This document shows, one piece after another, positions 13,442 through 26,382 of a stretch of 64,000 nt of DNA; position 1 is the stretch's first letter, and each line of letters begins with the position of its first letter. Position numbers and translations under genes: made by a program. This DNA comes from Anseranas semipalmata (lineage: Eukaryota > Chordata > Aves > Anseriformes > Anseranatidae). The stretch lies in the NCBI GenBank assembly GCA_013399115.1, contig VXAA01001151.1, positions 926,468 to 990,467 of the forward strand, given 5' to 3'. The notes beneath the pieces were generated by a model, which saw only the letters and a program-made list of their open reading frames with translations, was not told the origin of the DNA and searched no databases.

Positions 13442-15904
13442 GCAACTCCACAAGCTCACCTCAAGGACTCCAGCCAATTAACAGCTGCTTTGTGCCATCC
13501 TACTCTCAATTAAATCCATAAAGCATTTAGTATGGATGTTATATGCTTTTAATAAATGTTGGTTGCACTCTACAGATGCATACAACAGCGTCGTAACACT
13601 GTTGCACCAGTGCAACCTACTGCACTGCTGTACATGCATGTTGCTCCATCGGATAGAACTGTGAGATCAGATCAGCTTCAAGAGTCTTTCCATACTACTA
13701 CTAGCACCTGACAGATCTTTATTTACTCCTTCATTAAAAACCTTGGTGTAGAACTTCTATAATTGAAAACATATGACATTTTCTTTAAAATAAGTATGTT
13801 TCAAATGTTACAGATATTATTATGAATCAAGCTCAGTGCAAAAAAAACTGCAACTCCTCCCCAACTTTGGTTTATAATATTAGGCATATGTGCTTTTCTT
13901 TAAGCACTTATTTTAGGTGCCATGCTAACATTTTAATTAAACATTAAATATTAAAAAGATACAAAAACTATAAACCTGCATAAAATATATAATTTTAACC
14001 TATTTTTGTCATCTTATTTTTAAATATTAACTGAAGCCACAACATTAGAGCTTTAAAACCAGCAATAACTAAAAAACACCCCGGCAATTTCTACTCTATT
14101 TTTAGGCAAATAGCAGTTCATACTATTGTTTTGTACAACATGGTGATTCTAATTAAACAGAAAGATTCTATGAAAGATTCTATGAAAACAATATAATCCA
14201 GTAGAGTAAATCCATGCTGTAAAATCTCAACCCTATAGAATTTATTAAATAATAAATCCACAGCACGATTGATTCTGAGTTGCTAGCTCAGCATATAAAC
14301 GTTCTTGCTGATGCTGACAACGAAAGAATACCCATCACCGTTTCCATGAAGTACACATTTTAGACAATTGAATTTAAAAACATTTATTGCTTAGCCCCCA
14401 TCTCTAACATATAGCTGCAAGAGTGAGTGCTCTCTGAAACAGAGCTCACTACTAATAGTACTTTAACTTAATATGTTTGTTTACTTCAAAGATTACTAAA
14501 TCAGTAGCTGTACGTGGATAAATTCCTCTAAGCTGCCTTGGTGATTTTTTAATTTAATTGTTTTAAAGGAAAGCTATGACAATGCTATTAAATATTCAGG
14601 TGTACTATTTTGTTAATTTTGGTAATGTGCAAGGCTTAAGTTGTATCAAAAAAAAGGAGATACAGGCTTTCTCATGCAGCTAGACTAAGTATGAAACTGC
14701 AAGTATAAACATATTAGATACAACATTGTCATGCTAAGTTTCACTGTAAAAGTTCACTTATGTAATCCATTAGTCTACTCATATGAGAGCTGCCCTTCTG
14801 AGTCAGTTTTTTTTTTTTTTTTTTTAAACATTACTAGTACTACAAAACTGCCCAGTCATTTATTTTTCTGGAAGTGTATATTCAACTGGAAGCCCTTGAT
14901 ACCCTGTTCGCATTCAATAGTTACTTTATAAGAAATGCAACCATCTAATTTTTAAGACAGACCCTATAAAAGCAAACAGATGTGCTCAACAATGTTTATG
15001 CAATCTTACTGAGTAGCATTAAAATAAAAAGCTAGAGAACTTCTGCGAAGCACCGAGCAATAAAAACAAGTGTTGAAAGAAAGATAGTATTAGAAAGGAC
15101 TGCTGTCCTCTAGTAAACACTACAAACAGTACATGCAGGTCAAATGCAACTGTCATTTCATACTGGCATGATCAACTTTCATGATAAGCCAGTCTTATTA
15201 GACCAATTAGCACATATGACTAATTTTATTTTCGTTCTTTATGGTTTATCTTGTGTTTTCTCTTTCATTGGTCTCACACCATTTTATTTTTTTATAGTCC
15301 AATATTGGCACACAAGAGACAAAAACCTTACCTATGGATATCGACGCAATACTGGACTGTGCTCTATACTTGACAGAGAAAACAGAAGGAATAGACATAG
15401 TTTTAGGAATTACATAGGTAGGATATGGAATCTGTGTAGGCTATGCAGGAATTCTGCAAACACTAAAATCACATATATAACACACATGCATCCTCATTTA
15501 AAGCAAGGTCAGCTATTCCCAATATTCATAAAAATTAGATCATTGTTTTTACATATCAATACTGGATAAAAAGTTGTTCTGGAAAAGGCAAATATTCCCA
15601 ATCACCCAGGCAGCCATTTTAGTAAAATTAGATGCTCCTCACACTACGGTAGTTTTTTCAGTATGCACCAAATCTGTTCTCTCAGCTGCAGTTCTTTTCT
15701 GGTATTTACAGTCACTGCAAAACACAGCCAGCTTTACCTGACTGTGACCTAAGCCTACCAAGATCATTTTATTACTAGTAAGATGATTATTTTTTTTCCT
15801 GAAAAACAACGCTGTGTCATACTGTTAAACAAAACGGAAAACACAAGCGAAGTTTCCTTAGCTTTTAGGACTAATACATACATTCTAAAAGCAGCATATT
15901 TATT

Positions 15905-15942
15905 CTAAAATAAAAATAAAAATAAAAAAAATAAAATAAAAA
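15905..15942. repeat. (AAAAT)n low complexity
   Basis: Repeated AAAAT/AAATA units with length slips. Confidence 0.9.
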
Positions 15943-18069
15943 CACCTGATACGGTGATAAGTACTTTATCCAGGAAACAAGAAATGGGCTGACTTTCTGT
16001 TCCAGCAACTAAAACATATTTTGGTTACACCGACACAATCATATAGCAAGCTTCTCCATTTAAAGGTTTACATTTATTCTTAATCCATTTTTACATTTTG
16101 GCAACATAGCTCTGCAATATCTGTATTTCATTATTTCTTCTGTTTAAAGCATGTATCCTGAAAATTGAACTGATTTTTTTATTTTCAATTTTTGTAATAA
16201 ATACCTCTCAAGCAATCATAATAAAACTGTCTTTAATCATCAGCAACTAATATTATAAAGACAGCTTGGAAAACCAGAACTCATTTTATTCAAGAAGATA
16301 ATGAAAATGCAACACAGAAGATTAATACTGAAATACAAGATGTTTTTTCTTGTTATGGACTGAATAGAATCTTAAGCAATTAACAAGAGTCTTGCCGTAC
16401 CTGACTCTCTTATGCCGATACCAAATATATATACTCTTGGGATGAAAGTACAGAATTTTTATAGCTTGTTCTTGGGATCATTCAGGAATAATATCCATGG
16501 ACATTATTTCCTACTGAAAGTCCATGCCGAACTAAAACCTTTCCATGAGAACTCATAAAGTACAGTATCAACAATTTTATTCTCTCCATGTTAATCTCTG
16601 AAGAATATGAACTTTTACCCTTTGAACATGTAAACTGAAAAATTCCACTTGAAAGTATTATTAAAAATACTTTATTTGGAGAAGCTTAACATGTCCTATA
16701 TATCACTTTCCTTTTCATTCTTGCCACTTATTCATTTCATTTTTAAATAAAACATGATGTGTTATAAATAAATAGCCTTCAAATTCAATTTTACAATGGG
16801 TTCAGCTGCAAGTTTTGTTAGTTTAGGTCAAAAATTAAACTTTGTATCTGCTGTGCTTCTTCAAGCATGCAAATGTGTAATGAGATGTTTCTTTCACCCA
16901 CCTACAAGATTAAAAACATTATTCCCTAAATTACTTATAGTTTTCTTGTTTGTGAAGAGACTTTTCACATGAAAACATAAGATAAAGTTAGAATTACTGA
17001 AAAATAAGTAATTTCAGATTTAGCAGACAAACTTTTACTACATTTAATAACAACTAAAACACCAGAGGTTCTTTGATTTTTTGTTTTGTTTCGTTTTTAA
17101 GGGAAAAAAAAAAACTGATCATTTTGGATGCCTTTATTGTTGCATGTCCTCTATGAGATGTGTTTAAGGAGACTTTTTCAGATATGAAAGACAGTATATT
17201 TTATTTTTAAATTTTCTTGAAAAAGACAGCTGCCTCTCTATTGGCAATTTTGAAAATTTGATGAAAGAAAGTTTTTGGCCAAAAGATTGCTATTTTGTTC
17301 ACTCTCTCTAAAGAGAATACATAACTTCCTAAATTATAACAGGAAAAAAAAAAAATCAAAGATTATTATAAGGCAGGATGAAAAGCAAAACAATTTAAAC
17401 CACTCAGTAACTATTCATAGTGGCTTTAAATGTCAAAAAACTATTCCAATCCAAGGAGAAAAACAACTAAAATCAACAACTGGTGATTGCAACTATTTGT
17501 GTGTATTTGGTCATTCAGAATAAAAGCCCAAAGAGAAATGTCTTGCACAATTTAGCAGACAAAAACGGTACAAAATGTAAAGAAGTCAGCAAATCATTTC
17601 TCTGTATTAGCCATTAGGAGGTACAAAACACTACTGATTTTTAATGCATTCAACTGTGGGTGAAGGGTTTTTTTCCCTTAAATAACTAACGTGGTCTGCC
17701 ATTGTAATGTATTGCATTTACCACTCAGAAAATGAAGGCAGAATCAACCGCAATCAAACAGAAATGCCTTTACAAAAGAGTTTTTTGAGAATCTTCATTC
17801 TAACACTTGGAAAATGATTTGCGTCATGCCTTAAAAGCTATTTTCTCAACAGCCTGTAGGAGGTTTCCAAGGGCCTTATGGATAGTGATGACCATTTCAA
17901 TGTAAAATGACAACTTCTTGACTCTTCTTTCCTGTTACTGGTGGCATGTTCACATGTAAGGATTCAAACCAGCAACTCTGTGGCCTCCTGTTACACTGGG
18001 AGTATCGGTCATACCTCTGATTGATGTGCTATCTCTGATATAATTTTAACTGATGGGTGTATAACCAAA

Positions 18070-18091
18070 TAATAAATAAATAAATAAATAA
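18070..18091. repeat. (AATA)n microsatellite
   Basis: Five perfect AATA units. Confidence 0.95.
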
Positions 18092-18855
18092 GAAAATAAA
18101 TTATTTTATGCTGTAAAATTGCAGTGGATGATGGAAGATACCATGCTGCGTGTTACATGTCATACTCACCAGCTGTCAAGAGACATATCTGAGGGGTTTT
18201 CCTGCAGAAGGATTACAAAGAGATGCTGGAAATTCTAACTGACTGCAGATCTAACTGCAGTCTCTGCATTTAAAACTATGAGAATAATACGGAAGCTGTG
18301 AGTGGTTACAGTAACAAGAGTGAGCATGACCTTCTCAGCACCTAGAAACATCTAGAATGGTAGATTCAGAAATGACAAACAAACAAAATGCCTACTTTTT
18401 CTTATCTATTTATTCTATTACATTTGGGACAAGTAGACTCTGGGTGTAGTCAAATGTTTATTTGAGGATAAAGTAAAGGCAATTCAGAAAATGTCATCTT
18501 AAACTTATAACTGCCAACTCTTAATCGGATGCTAGCATCTTCTTAGCCTAGACATAGTACCTATGTGAACTGTTGAAATTTCTTTCAACACAAGGTAAAC
18601 ATGTCTACTTAAATGACACACATTTATTTTATTCTGAAATATGCAAAAAAAAAGCAGGACCTAACAAACAAAATCACTACATTTCTGGACAGCTGAAAGT
18701 TGCCTAGCTCCACTGTGAACATCTTTCAGAAACCAATGACTTTACACATTTCACCAAGAAGGTTAAAATACTGATACACGACTAAGAGAGTACATACAAA
18801 ATACAATTCATGAATACTCTTTATCCCTGAAAATAAATTCATACCATGTAAAACT

Positions 18856-18886
18856 GAAAAATAAAAATAAAATAAAATAAAAAAAC
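18856..18886. repeat. (AAAAT)n microsatellite
   Basis: AAAAT units, slightly irregular. Confidence 0.9.
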
Positions 18887-19175
18887 AAGAATGAACAGCA
18901 ACTCACTCATCGAGAGAAACTAGGCTACAGAATAACATGCAGGAGGACTTGATCACCATCAATGAAAGCAATAGGATTACTGCTAATTTTTGAGAAACGA
19001 TCAGATGAACACAGATAAAGGAATGCACAATTAAATTAATCGGCACAAAATGTCTGCTACTTAAAACAGATTAAAATAGCACAAGTTATTGCTACACTTT
19101 TTACTATTTTTTAAGATATTTTTATCACATCATAGGCCTAAGAAAAGTTTAGATTAAGTTTATGAAATATCCAAT

Positions 19176-19815
19176 TGTGCTGGATTAAGCTTGGCTGGTC
19201 ACCAGATGCCCACCAAGCCGATCTCTCACTCCCCCTCCTTAGGGGGACAAGAAGAGAAAATAAGATGAAAATCTCATGGTTTGAGATAAGGAGATAACTC
19301 ACCAATTACCATCACAGGCAAAATAGACTTGACTTGGGAAAGATTAATTTAATTTATTGCCAGCTAATAGCAGAGTAGGATAGAGAGAAACAAAACCAAA
19401 ACAAAACACACTTCCACCTCCTGCTCCAAGTGGCACAGAAGGATGAGGAATGGGGGTTGCAGTCAATTTACAATGCTTCATCTCTGCCACTCCATCCTCC
19501 TCACTGTTTTAAAAGCTTGGCAATAAAAACTTGGTTTGGGGAGGAGGGGGGCACAGGGAGACAGCCAGGGCTTGGAGACTGAGCGTCAGTCTGCTTCTGG
19601 GAGGTGGTGAGTGGTTGCCCTCACATCACTTGTAGTTTTTGGTGGGTGGGTGGGTGTGTCCGTCCCTTCTTTCCTTCACTTATTAAATAGTCTATCTCAA
19701 CCCACCAGTTTTCTAGCTTTCGCTCTTTCTATTCTCTCCTTGCCACATTGCAATGGTGGGGAGCAAGCAAGGGGCTGGGTGATGCTTAGCTGCTGGCCAG
19801 GGTCAACCCACCACA
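19176..19815 (-). mobile_element. Solo LTR of an avian endogenous retrovirus
   Basis: A roughly 640-base block with TG...CA ends and an imperfect inverted repeat (TGTGCTGG at 19176, CCACCACA ending at 19815). On the minus strand it begins TGTGGTGGGTTGACCCTGG, which I recognise as a common bird LTR start, and it includes the ACTCACCAATTACCATCAC stretch of that repeat group. Minus-strand TATTTAATA (19689-19681) could be a TATA box and AATAAA (19358-19353) a polyadenylation signal. No internal retroviral genes flank it, so it is a solo LTR. Flanks CCAAT and CCATC are only weakly alike as a target-site duplication. It lies in the same transcriptional orientation as ATRNL1. Confidence 0.78.
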
Positions 19816-22800
19816 CCATCAGCTAGCAGTTCTGCACAAGTACACAATTTTCCAACAATAATCATAAGCTGATGCTTGAACAAGTGCTTCCCCATGCTTG
19901 CTGTTCCTAAAATCAGACCACTACATTAAACACACATATCCTGATTTAGTAAGGAAAATCAAATTTAAAGAGTCAAACATTAGTCGAGCATCAGCTAAAA
20001 AAAAAAAAAAAAAAGTGGGATTTTTTCAGTGCTTGATAGAAGGTTTAGAGATAGAAGGCATCTTCCTTGATGCACAACTCCAGGTCCTTTAACCTAGGAT
20101 TATTTTGAGTATAAGTAGGTTATGGAATACAAATGTGTTCTATAAAAAGATTCCCACTTCTAGTTGAATTTTTGCTTTTAATTTACCATTAATTATGTTA
20201 GAAATCATACTTTATAATACAGATCCAGTCTACAACAAAGCAAAAAGAAAATGATATGTATACACAATGATTAACAGCGTATTGAAAAGTTTGCTTACTT
20301 TGCTTCACAGACAAAGAAAACTGGAACAGAAATTTGTTAAAGAGATCTATTTCCAGATTCCTCAGCTAACTTTTTCTGATGGCAATCTGCCTTCCTTCTG
20401 CTTTAGTAGTACGGGACTTCTTTGGAATACATTTTGATTGGAGTTAATTCAATTTAAATTGAAGTACAAGCATAAACCGAAGTACAGGCATTTTATTCAC
20501 TCAGTATTCAGACCATCTTAAATACTGTTCAATAAACAGCATTCACTACAGAAAGAAAATAAATTTTCAAATTACCTTATGGGGAAAAGGCCTTCTTAAA
20601 AAAAAAGAAAGAGGTGCTTTTCTAACAATCTCTTTACAAAAAGCAATATTGTGTTTCTTTTGAATACCTTATTATGCTATGATCTCTTTTCATTATCTTT
20701 CATAGGTATTAAGAAGCATTCTACCTACTACTAAAAACAAATTCCAGTGTTTTAGTTAATACTGTGTGCTTATTCTATAATAGCGTATTGGATAAGAATA
20801 AGTATTGGCATCATTATCTTTACTCAAAACTTCTAAAAAATAAAAAAAATCACCACTACTGTAAAATGGTATTTCTTGACAGCCCTCTTGTTTGCCCAAA
20901 CCTTCATTTACTTTGCTTGTATAGGACAAACAAAAACATGTTTTCTGTTGGAATTTAGCGTCACATGTGAGCTTTTCTTTTTCCAAATAATTTTAAATTC
21001 CAGCTTCTTATCACAGAGAGTTTTTCTGTGAACTTGTGAACCACTTTTTCTTAGAAACCAAGGTACAAGACAAACTGTGGAACTGGATACTTTTTAAAAC
21101 TTATTTCCATATTCCAGTACTGAAGTCTGGCTCACTACGGCATGAAGCATACTGTACTCTTTTTTCACTGATCTCCAACATTTAGACATTTTCATATAAA
21201 ATGACTTAATTCACATAGAGATGTATCATAAGCCTCCAATGAACTGAATATCTGCTATTTATGTGAATAACCACAAAGTGCCTACACTCAAAGATGTTAT
21301 TAATTTTTTAACTACACAAACCCAGTCACTGTGAAAATAAGGCTTCAAGAATGTAATATTTCACCCAATATAAAAAGTTTCCTCTACAGTTTGAGCCATC
21401 TAATGACAAAAACCAAGATCTTGAATTCCATAAATGCAGTTCTCTATATGATAGGTATTAAAATGGCTAAATACAAAAACTGTATAAAAATTGTGTATTT
21501 CAAGTTGTCAAGTCATTCTCTAAATGCATCAAAAACTACCATCAAAATATGTTCACTCCTAATTCTACTTCAGGAAGATACAGAAGAAAATGCTTTTGAT
21601 GGTATTTTTATGGATAGTCAAGGATATTGTGTTCATTTATGCTTTCTGTATTTGTTTTTACTGGAGATAAAAGCATTTTGTCCTCATTCTTAGTCCTGCT
21701 TTACATAGGACTCGGGGTCCCTGAAGGTAAGATTTTGGACCAGAAGCTTTTTCAAAACAGAATTCCATGATAGAAGATAAAAGACCACATTTACATCTGT
21801 CTTCCAACACTAGTAGAATTCACCTGCTTGTCTCTTTGAAGTTAAACACTGAATATCACTCCATAGTTCTAATAAAAACTAATAAACCAACTCTACATAC
21901 TGATGGAGCCTCCCTCCCTCGCCCTCCCAGTAGTTTTACAACAGTGCAGATGCTGATCTCTATGACCATTGGACAAAAGTATCCAAACTCCAGGCATTGT
22001 GGCACGGGCAGAGTCACTACGAAACAGGAACAAACATTTTGAAGAGTAAATCATGAGAACGAATCTTATACTACTTCTGTATGGTATTTTCCTCTTAGGC
22101 CTGTGCTATGTTCTAGGGACATGTGTGAACACACACACCTACTACAAAATTTGCTGCCGATATCACAAACATCTGAAAAGCATCACAGGTATGAATGATC
22201 ACAAAACAGCTTAAACTCAATCAAAAACTACAAGACCCCTTTCATGCTAACTGGATTCGTGCTGCTGAACACATCACACCTTCCTCATTTTGAAAATTTA
22301 GATACAAGAGAGAAACCACAGTAAAAATTGAGAAAATTTTACCTTTTTTTTTTTTTAAGTCCCTTAGCTATAATCTATTTGCCATTTATTACAAAACGAA
22401 ATGTTTAACTCCAGATTGATTTTAATTTACCTGACTACAATAAGCAATTTTATATGATTGCCAGACTCAGTGGGAGGAAAGATTGATGATCGTTTGACAG
22501 ACAGAATTGAGATGTTCTATTTAAAATTTGTGCCTTCTTCATATAATCATTTTATATAGAAATTCATTTTGTTATATTACTTTGAACTAGGAACATCTGT
22601 CTTTTGTTTCTAAATAAAACATGATATATGAGCAAAACATTAGGTCGTTGTTCACTGAATTAATAGCTAAGAACAGCAGCTTTTGTGTTATTAAAACCAA
22701 CTACCACTACAGGTTAAATAAAAAATATGCTTCTAGGCATGTGTTGCCATTTTGTGGTCACAGCAGAAGAAAAGGTCAATGCAAATAAAATAAACAAGGA

Positions 22801-24794
22801 CATGAACACACTAGTTAAACTAGCTCTATTTTAATAATTTTGTTCCACTACAGGCATATAATTTTGTAGAAGTTATACGAAATGATCAATTAATTCTTTC
22901 TTTAAAACGTAGTTTTAAAGAGTTTGTGTATTTTATGTTTCTTTGGTTATCGCAACTTATAATAATTCCTATGTATTTTCATAAAAATGACAGTCTATAT
23001 AGCTGTTCCTTGTCATGAACTGCTGTTAACAGATTTTGGGAGTGAGACCAGTGATGGATATCAGAAGCTGAGAAAGCTTCAAGGGCAGGTTACAAAATGA
23101 GATTTCAGTACTCAGACTTTAGGCTCACAGCTTTGGGAGTGGAATTCACTCCTGAGTGTGACACCTAAATTCCCCAAAGAGCACACAGTTTAGCCTGCTC
23201 TGACTATTAAAGGTTCAGTCTATGCTGACTAAGGAGGTACAATTCTGAAACTCCCAATTCTCAGGACAGAAATGACCTTGGGTCTTTCATTTGCAGTTCT
23301 TGCATGGACTGTCATGAAGAAAATGCAAGTGTTGCAAAGGCTGCTATTGCTGAACAGGTGACATGTTAGGCAGTGCCAGAGGCAAAACAGTCTGTAAATC
23401 TAGCCATCTTTCAGAGTTAGGTAGAACCTAAAAACCAAGGGGACCATTTTCAATTAGCTGCCATGAGTTTAACATCTTTCTCATGTCTCACTTTCACAGA
23501 CACCAGAAGTAATGACTTCTGCCATTCCTCAGCCTCTTCTCTCAAAATAAATAAATAAATGAAATCTCAGGTGACAGTTGCTCAGCAGAAAAAATCACAT
23601 TCTTTGAGCAGCAGGATTTGAACACCATGAATTTCCTTTCTGTTACTGAAGATACAACTTAGGTATCAACAAGTAATGGACATGATTTATTTTTACTTCT
23701 TTTAACCAACAGAAATAAAAATAATCAGAAATTATATCTAGACAACTATTTTATTGCCTGGGTCAAATTCACCTAACTCAAGGTACCTTAAAACTAGGAA
23801 CCGAGTCTAAGATCTTAGTCTTTTAATGATGCCTATCTTTGTCTTTTTTTTTTAACCTCCTGAGATATATGCAAGTTGCATGCCTAATGCATAGATGCCT
23901 AAGTTTATGTGGAAAAAATCCAGGGATCAGTATATGTAGGTTTATGTACATATACACATATACCTAACCATAGCTATACACAAGCATGTATATAAATATA
24001 GGTGAAAAATACTGAGTAACACAATGCGCAAAATAAGCAGACAATGCACAAGGAGCTCTCTCAGAGACAGATGCTTCACAGCAGCAGAAAAGCTCAGGTT
24101 TCTTCTGCCCTTCACACTCCAGGTACTGGAGGAACACAAAAGGCACCCAGACCTCTTATCTGGCTCCAGCGGATGCTACTGACTTGATGCACACCCAGCG
24201 CACATTCACCAGAAGCACGTTCACTTTTACTAATGGTCTGAAGATCTGGTAAAAAAATTAAATGTTTCCTGTAAACAATTAAGTTCAAGTTTTCAAACAA
24301 TGATTACAAATCAAATGTGGGTGGAAGCTGTTGCCTTTGATGTTAAAAATGTCCAACTGTATGAGAGCAGAGAAGGAGGCAGACCTGTAATGCTACAGAG
24401 ACTTGCTTAGAAAGCTTCACCCATACAGATTATCTCTTAAGGGGCTTTTACAGAAGAGTCGTTAGTGTTTTAAACACCACATCTTTTAAGGCTGAGCAGA
24501 GAAAGAGCAGTGAGAGTTAAAACACAATGTTCCCAATGTGTTGGTACTCACAGCTTTACTGCTACTGCAAAAGCAACAGCAATAGTAGTGCAATTATGGG
24601 AAAACTGAACATTGTTTGGGATGTTATCACTTAATGAAAAAATGGCAATACAGAAAAGAGCTTACGTTATCTTATTATTAAATGTACTATATATTCATAT
24701 TGTGTGTCATATGTTACTGTAAAGAATTCTCTCATGGCATCTCATACATTTAAAGAATAATTTGAAAAATATCTCACATAAAGAAAATGACAAG

Positions 24795-26111
24795 ATGATA
24801 AGTGTGCGGGATTTGCTGCTCCATCTGGATCCATACAAGTCCATGGGTCCGGATGGGATTCATCCCAGGGTGCTTAAAGAGCTGGCTGACGTCATCGCGA
24901 GACCTCTCTCAATTATTTTTCAACGGTCTTGGGAATCTGGAGAGGTCCCAGTGGACTGGAAGGTGGCAAATGTTGTGCCAATTTTCAAGAAGGGCAAGAA
25001 AGAAGATCCTAGCAATTACAGGCCTGTCAGTCTCACGCCAGTGCCTGGTAAAATTATGGAGAAGATTATCCTGGGAGTTACTGAAGCGCACCTGGGGGAC
25101 AATGCAGTCATTGGTCCCAGCCAACATGGGTTCATGAGGGGTAGGTCCTGCCTAACAAATTTGATTTCTTTTTAGGATAAGATCACCCATTTAGCCGATC
25201 AAGGGAAACCAGCTGATGTGATCTTTTTGGACTTCAGCAAAGCTTTTGATACAGTTTCCCATAGGATCCTGCTGGACAAAATGTCCAGCATACAGCTAGA
25301 CAAAAACATCATACGATGGGTGAGCAATTGGCTGACGGGCAGGGCTCAAAGGGTTGTGGTAAATGGGGCCACATCAGGCTGGCGGATGGTCACTAGTGGG
25401 GTCCCTCAAGGCTCCATTTTAGGGCCAGTCCTCTTCAATGTTTTTATAAACGACTTGGATGTTGGACTAGAAGGAGTTTTGAGCAAATTTGCCGATGACA
25501 CCAAACTGGGAGGAGTTGTAGACTCGGCTGAGGGTGGAAAGGCCTTGCAGAGAGATCTGGACAGATTGGAGAGCTGGGCAATCACCAACCGCATGAAGTT
25601 TAATAAGAGCAAGTGCCGCGTCCTGCACCTGGGACGGGGCAACCCTGGCTATACGTACAGACTGGGCAATGAGACGCTGGAGAGCAGCCCCGCAGAGAGG
25701 GATCTGGGGGTTGTGGTTGACAGCAAGTTGAATATGAGCCAGCAGTGTGCCCTGGCAGCCAGGAGGGCCAACCGTATCCTGGGGTGCATCAAGCACGGCA
25801 TTGCTAGCCGGTCGAGGGAAGTGATTGTCCCGCTCTACTCTGCGCTGGTGCGGCCTCACCTTGAGTACTGTGTGCAGTTCTGGGCACCACAGTACAAAAA
25901 GGATGTAAAACTGCTGGAGAGTGTCCAGAGGAGGGCGACGAAGATGGTGAAGGGCCTAGAGGGGAAGACGTATGAGGAGCGGCTGAAGTCACTTGGCTTG
26001 TTCAGCCTGGAGAAGAGGAGGCTGAGGGGAGACCTCATCGCAGTCTACAACTTCCATTGCGAGGGGGAGTGGAGGGCCAGGCGCCGACCTATTCTCCTTA
26101 ATCACCAGTGA
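24795..26111 (+). pseudogene. CR1 ORF2 reverse transcriptase remnant (broken)
   Basis: The reverse transcriptase fragment stays in one frame across the whole stretch except for a TAG at 25173-25175, in a position normally followed by DKITHL. Recognisable motifs are [11 protein letters not shown] near 25230, [14 protein letters not shown] near 25400 and the catalytic FADD at 25488-25499 (the YxDD equivalent). The thumb and C-terminal region [20 protein letters not shown] follows near 25800. After 26111 (TGA, followed at once by TAG) homology to the CR1 C-terminus carries on in a different frame, so there is also a frameshift close to 26090. The protein cannot be made whole from this copy and lacks the endonuclease domain. 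Confidence 0.9.
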
Positions 26112-26382
26112 TAGAACCCACAGCAATGGTGTCAAGCTGAGGCAGGGAAGGTTTAGGTTGGACATTAGGAAGAGGTTCTTCACTGAGAGGGTGGTTGCAC
26201 ACTGGAACAGGCTCCCCAGTGAAGTAGTCACTGCACCGAGCCTGTCTGAATTTAAGAGGCATTTGGACTGTGCACTTAGTCACGTGGTCTAAAATTTTGG
26301 GTAGACCTGTGCAGTGCCAGGAGTTGGACTCGATGATCCTTATGGGTCCCTTCCAACTCGGGATATTCTGTGATTCTGTGAT
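24795..26382 (+). mobile_element. CR1 LINE, 5'-truncated, with reverse transcriptase region and 3' end
   Basis: This is a non-LTR retrotransposon of the chicken repeat 1 family, inserted antisense to ATRNL1. It begins within the reverse transcriptase region (VRDLLLHLDPYKSMGPDGIH at about 24800) and lacks the endonuclease and 5' part, the usual CR1 5' truncation. It ends in the CR1 3' signature (...GGTCCCTTCCAACTCGGG, then ATTCTGTG repeated twice, to 26382). Near-intact coding over about 1.3 kb makes it the youngest-looking LINE here. The exact 5' edge is uncertain by some tens of bases. Confidence 0.95.

Noticed and set aside
21331..21693. 120-codon plus-strand open frame
   Set aside because: Mixed hydrophobic and basic content without any family motif; ordinary AT-rich intron on both sides.
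25406..25992. Open frames on the minus strand across the CR1
   Set aside because: They are shadows of the plus-strand reverse transcriptase frame, which has the catalytic FADD and other motifs.
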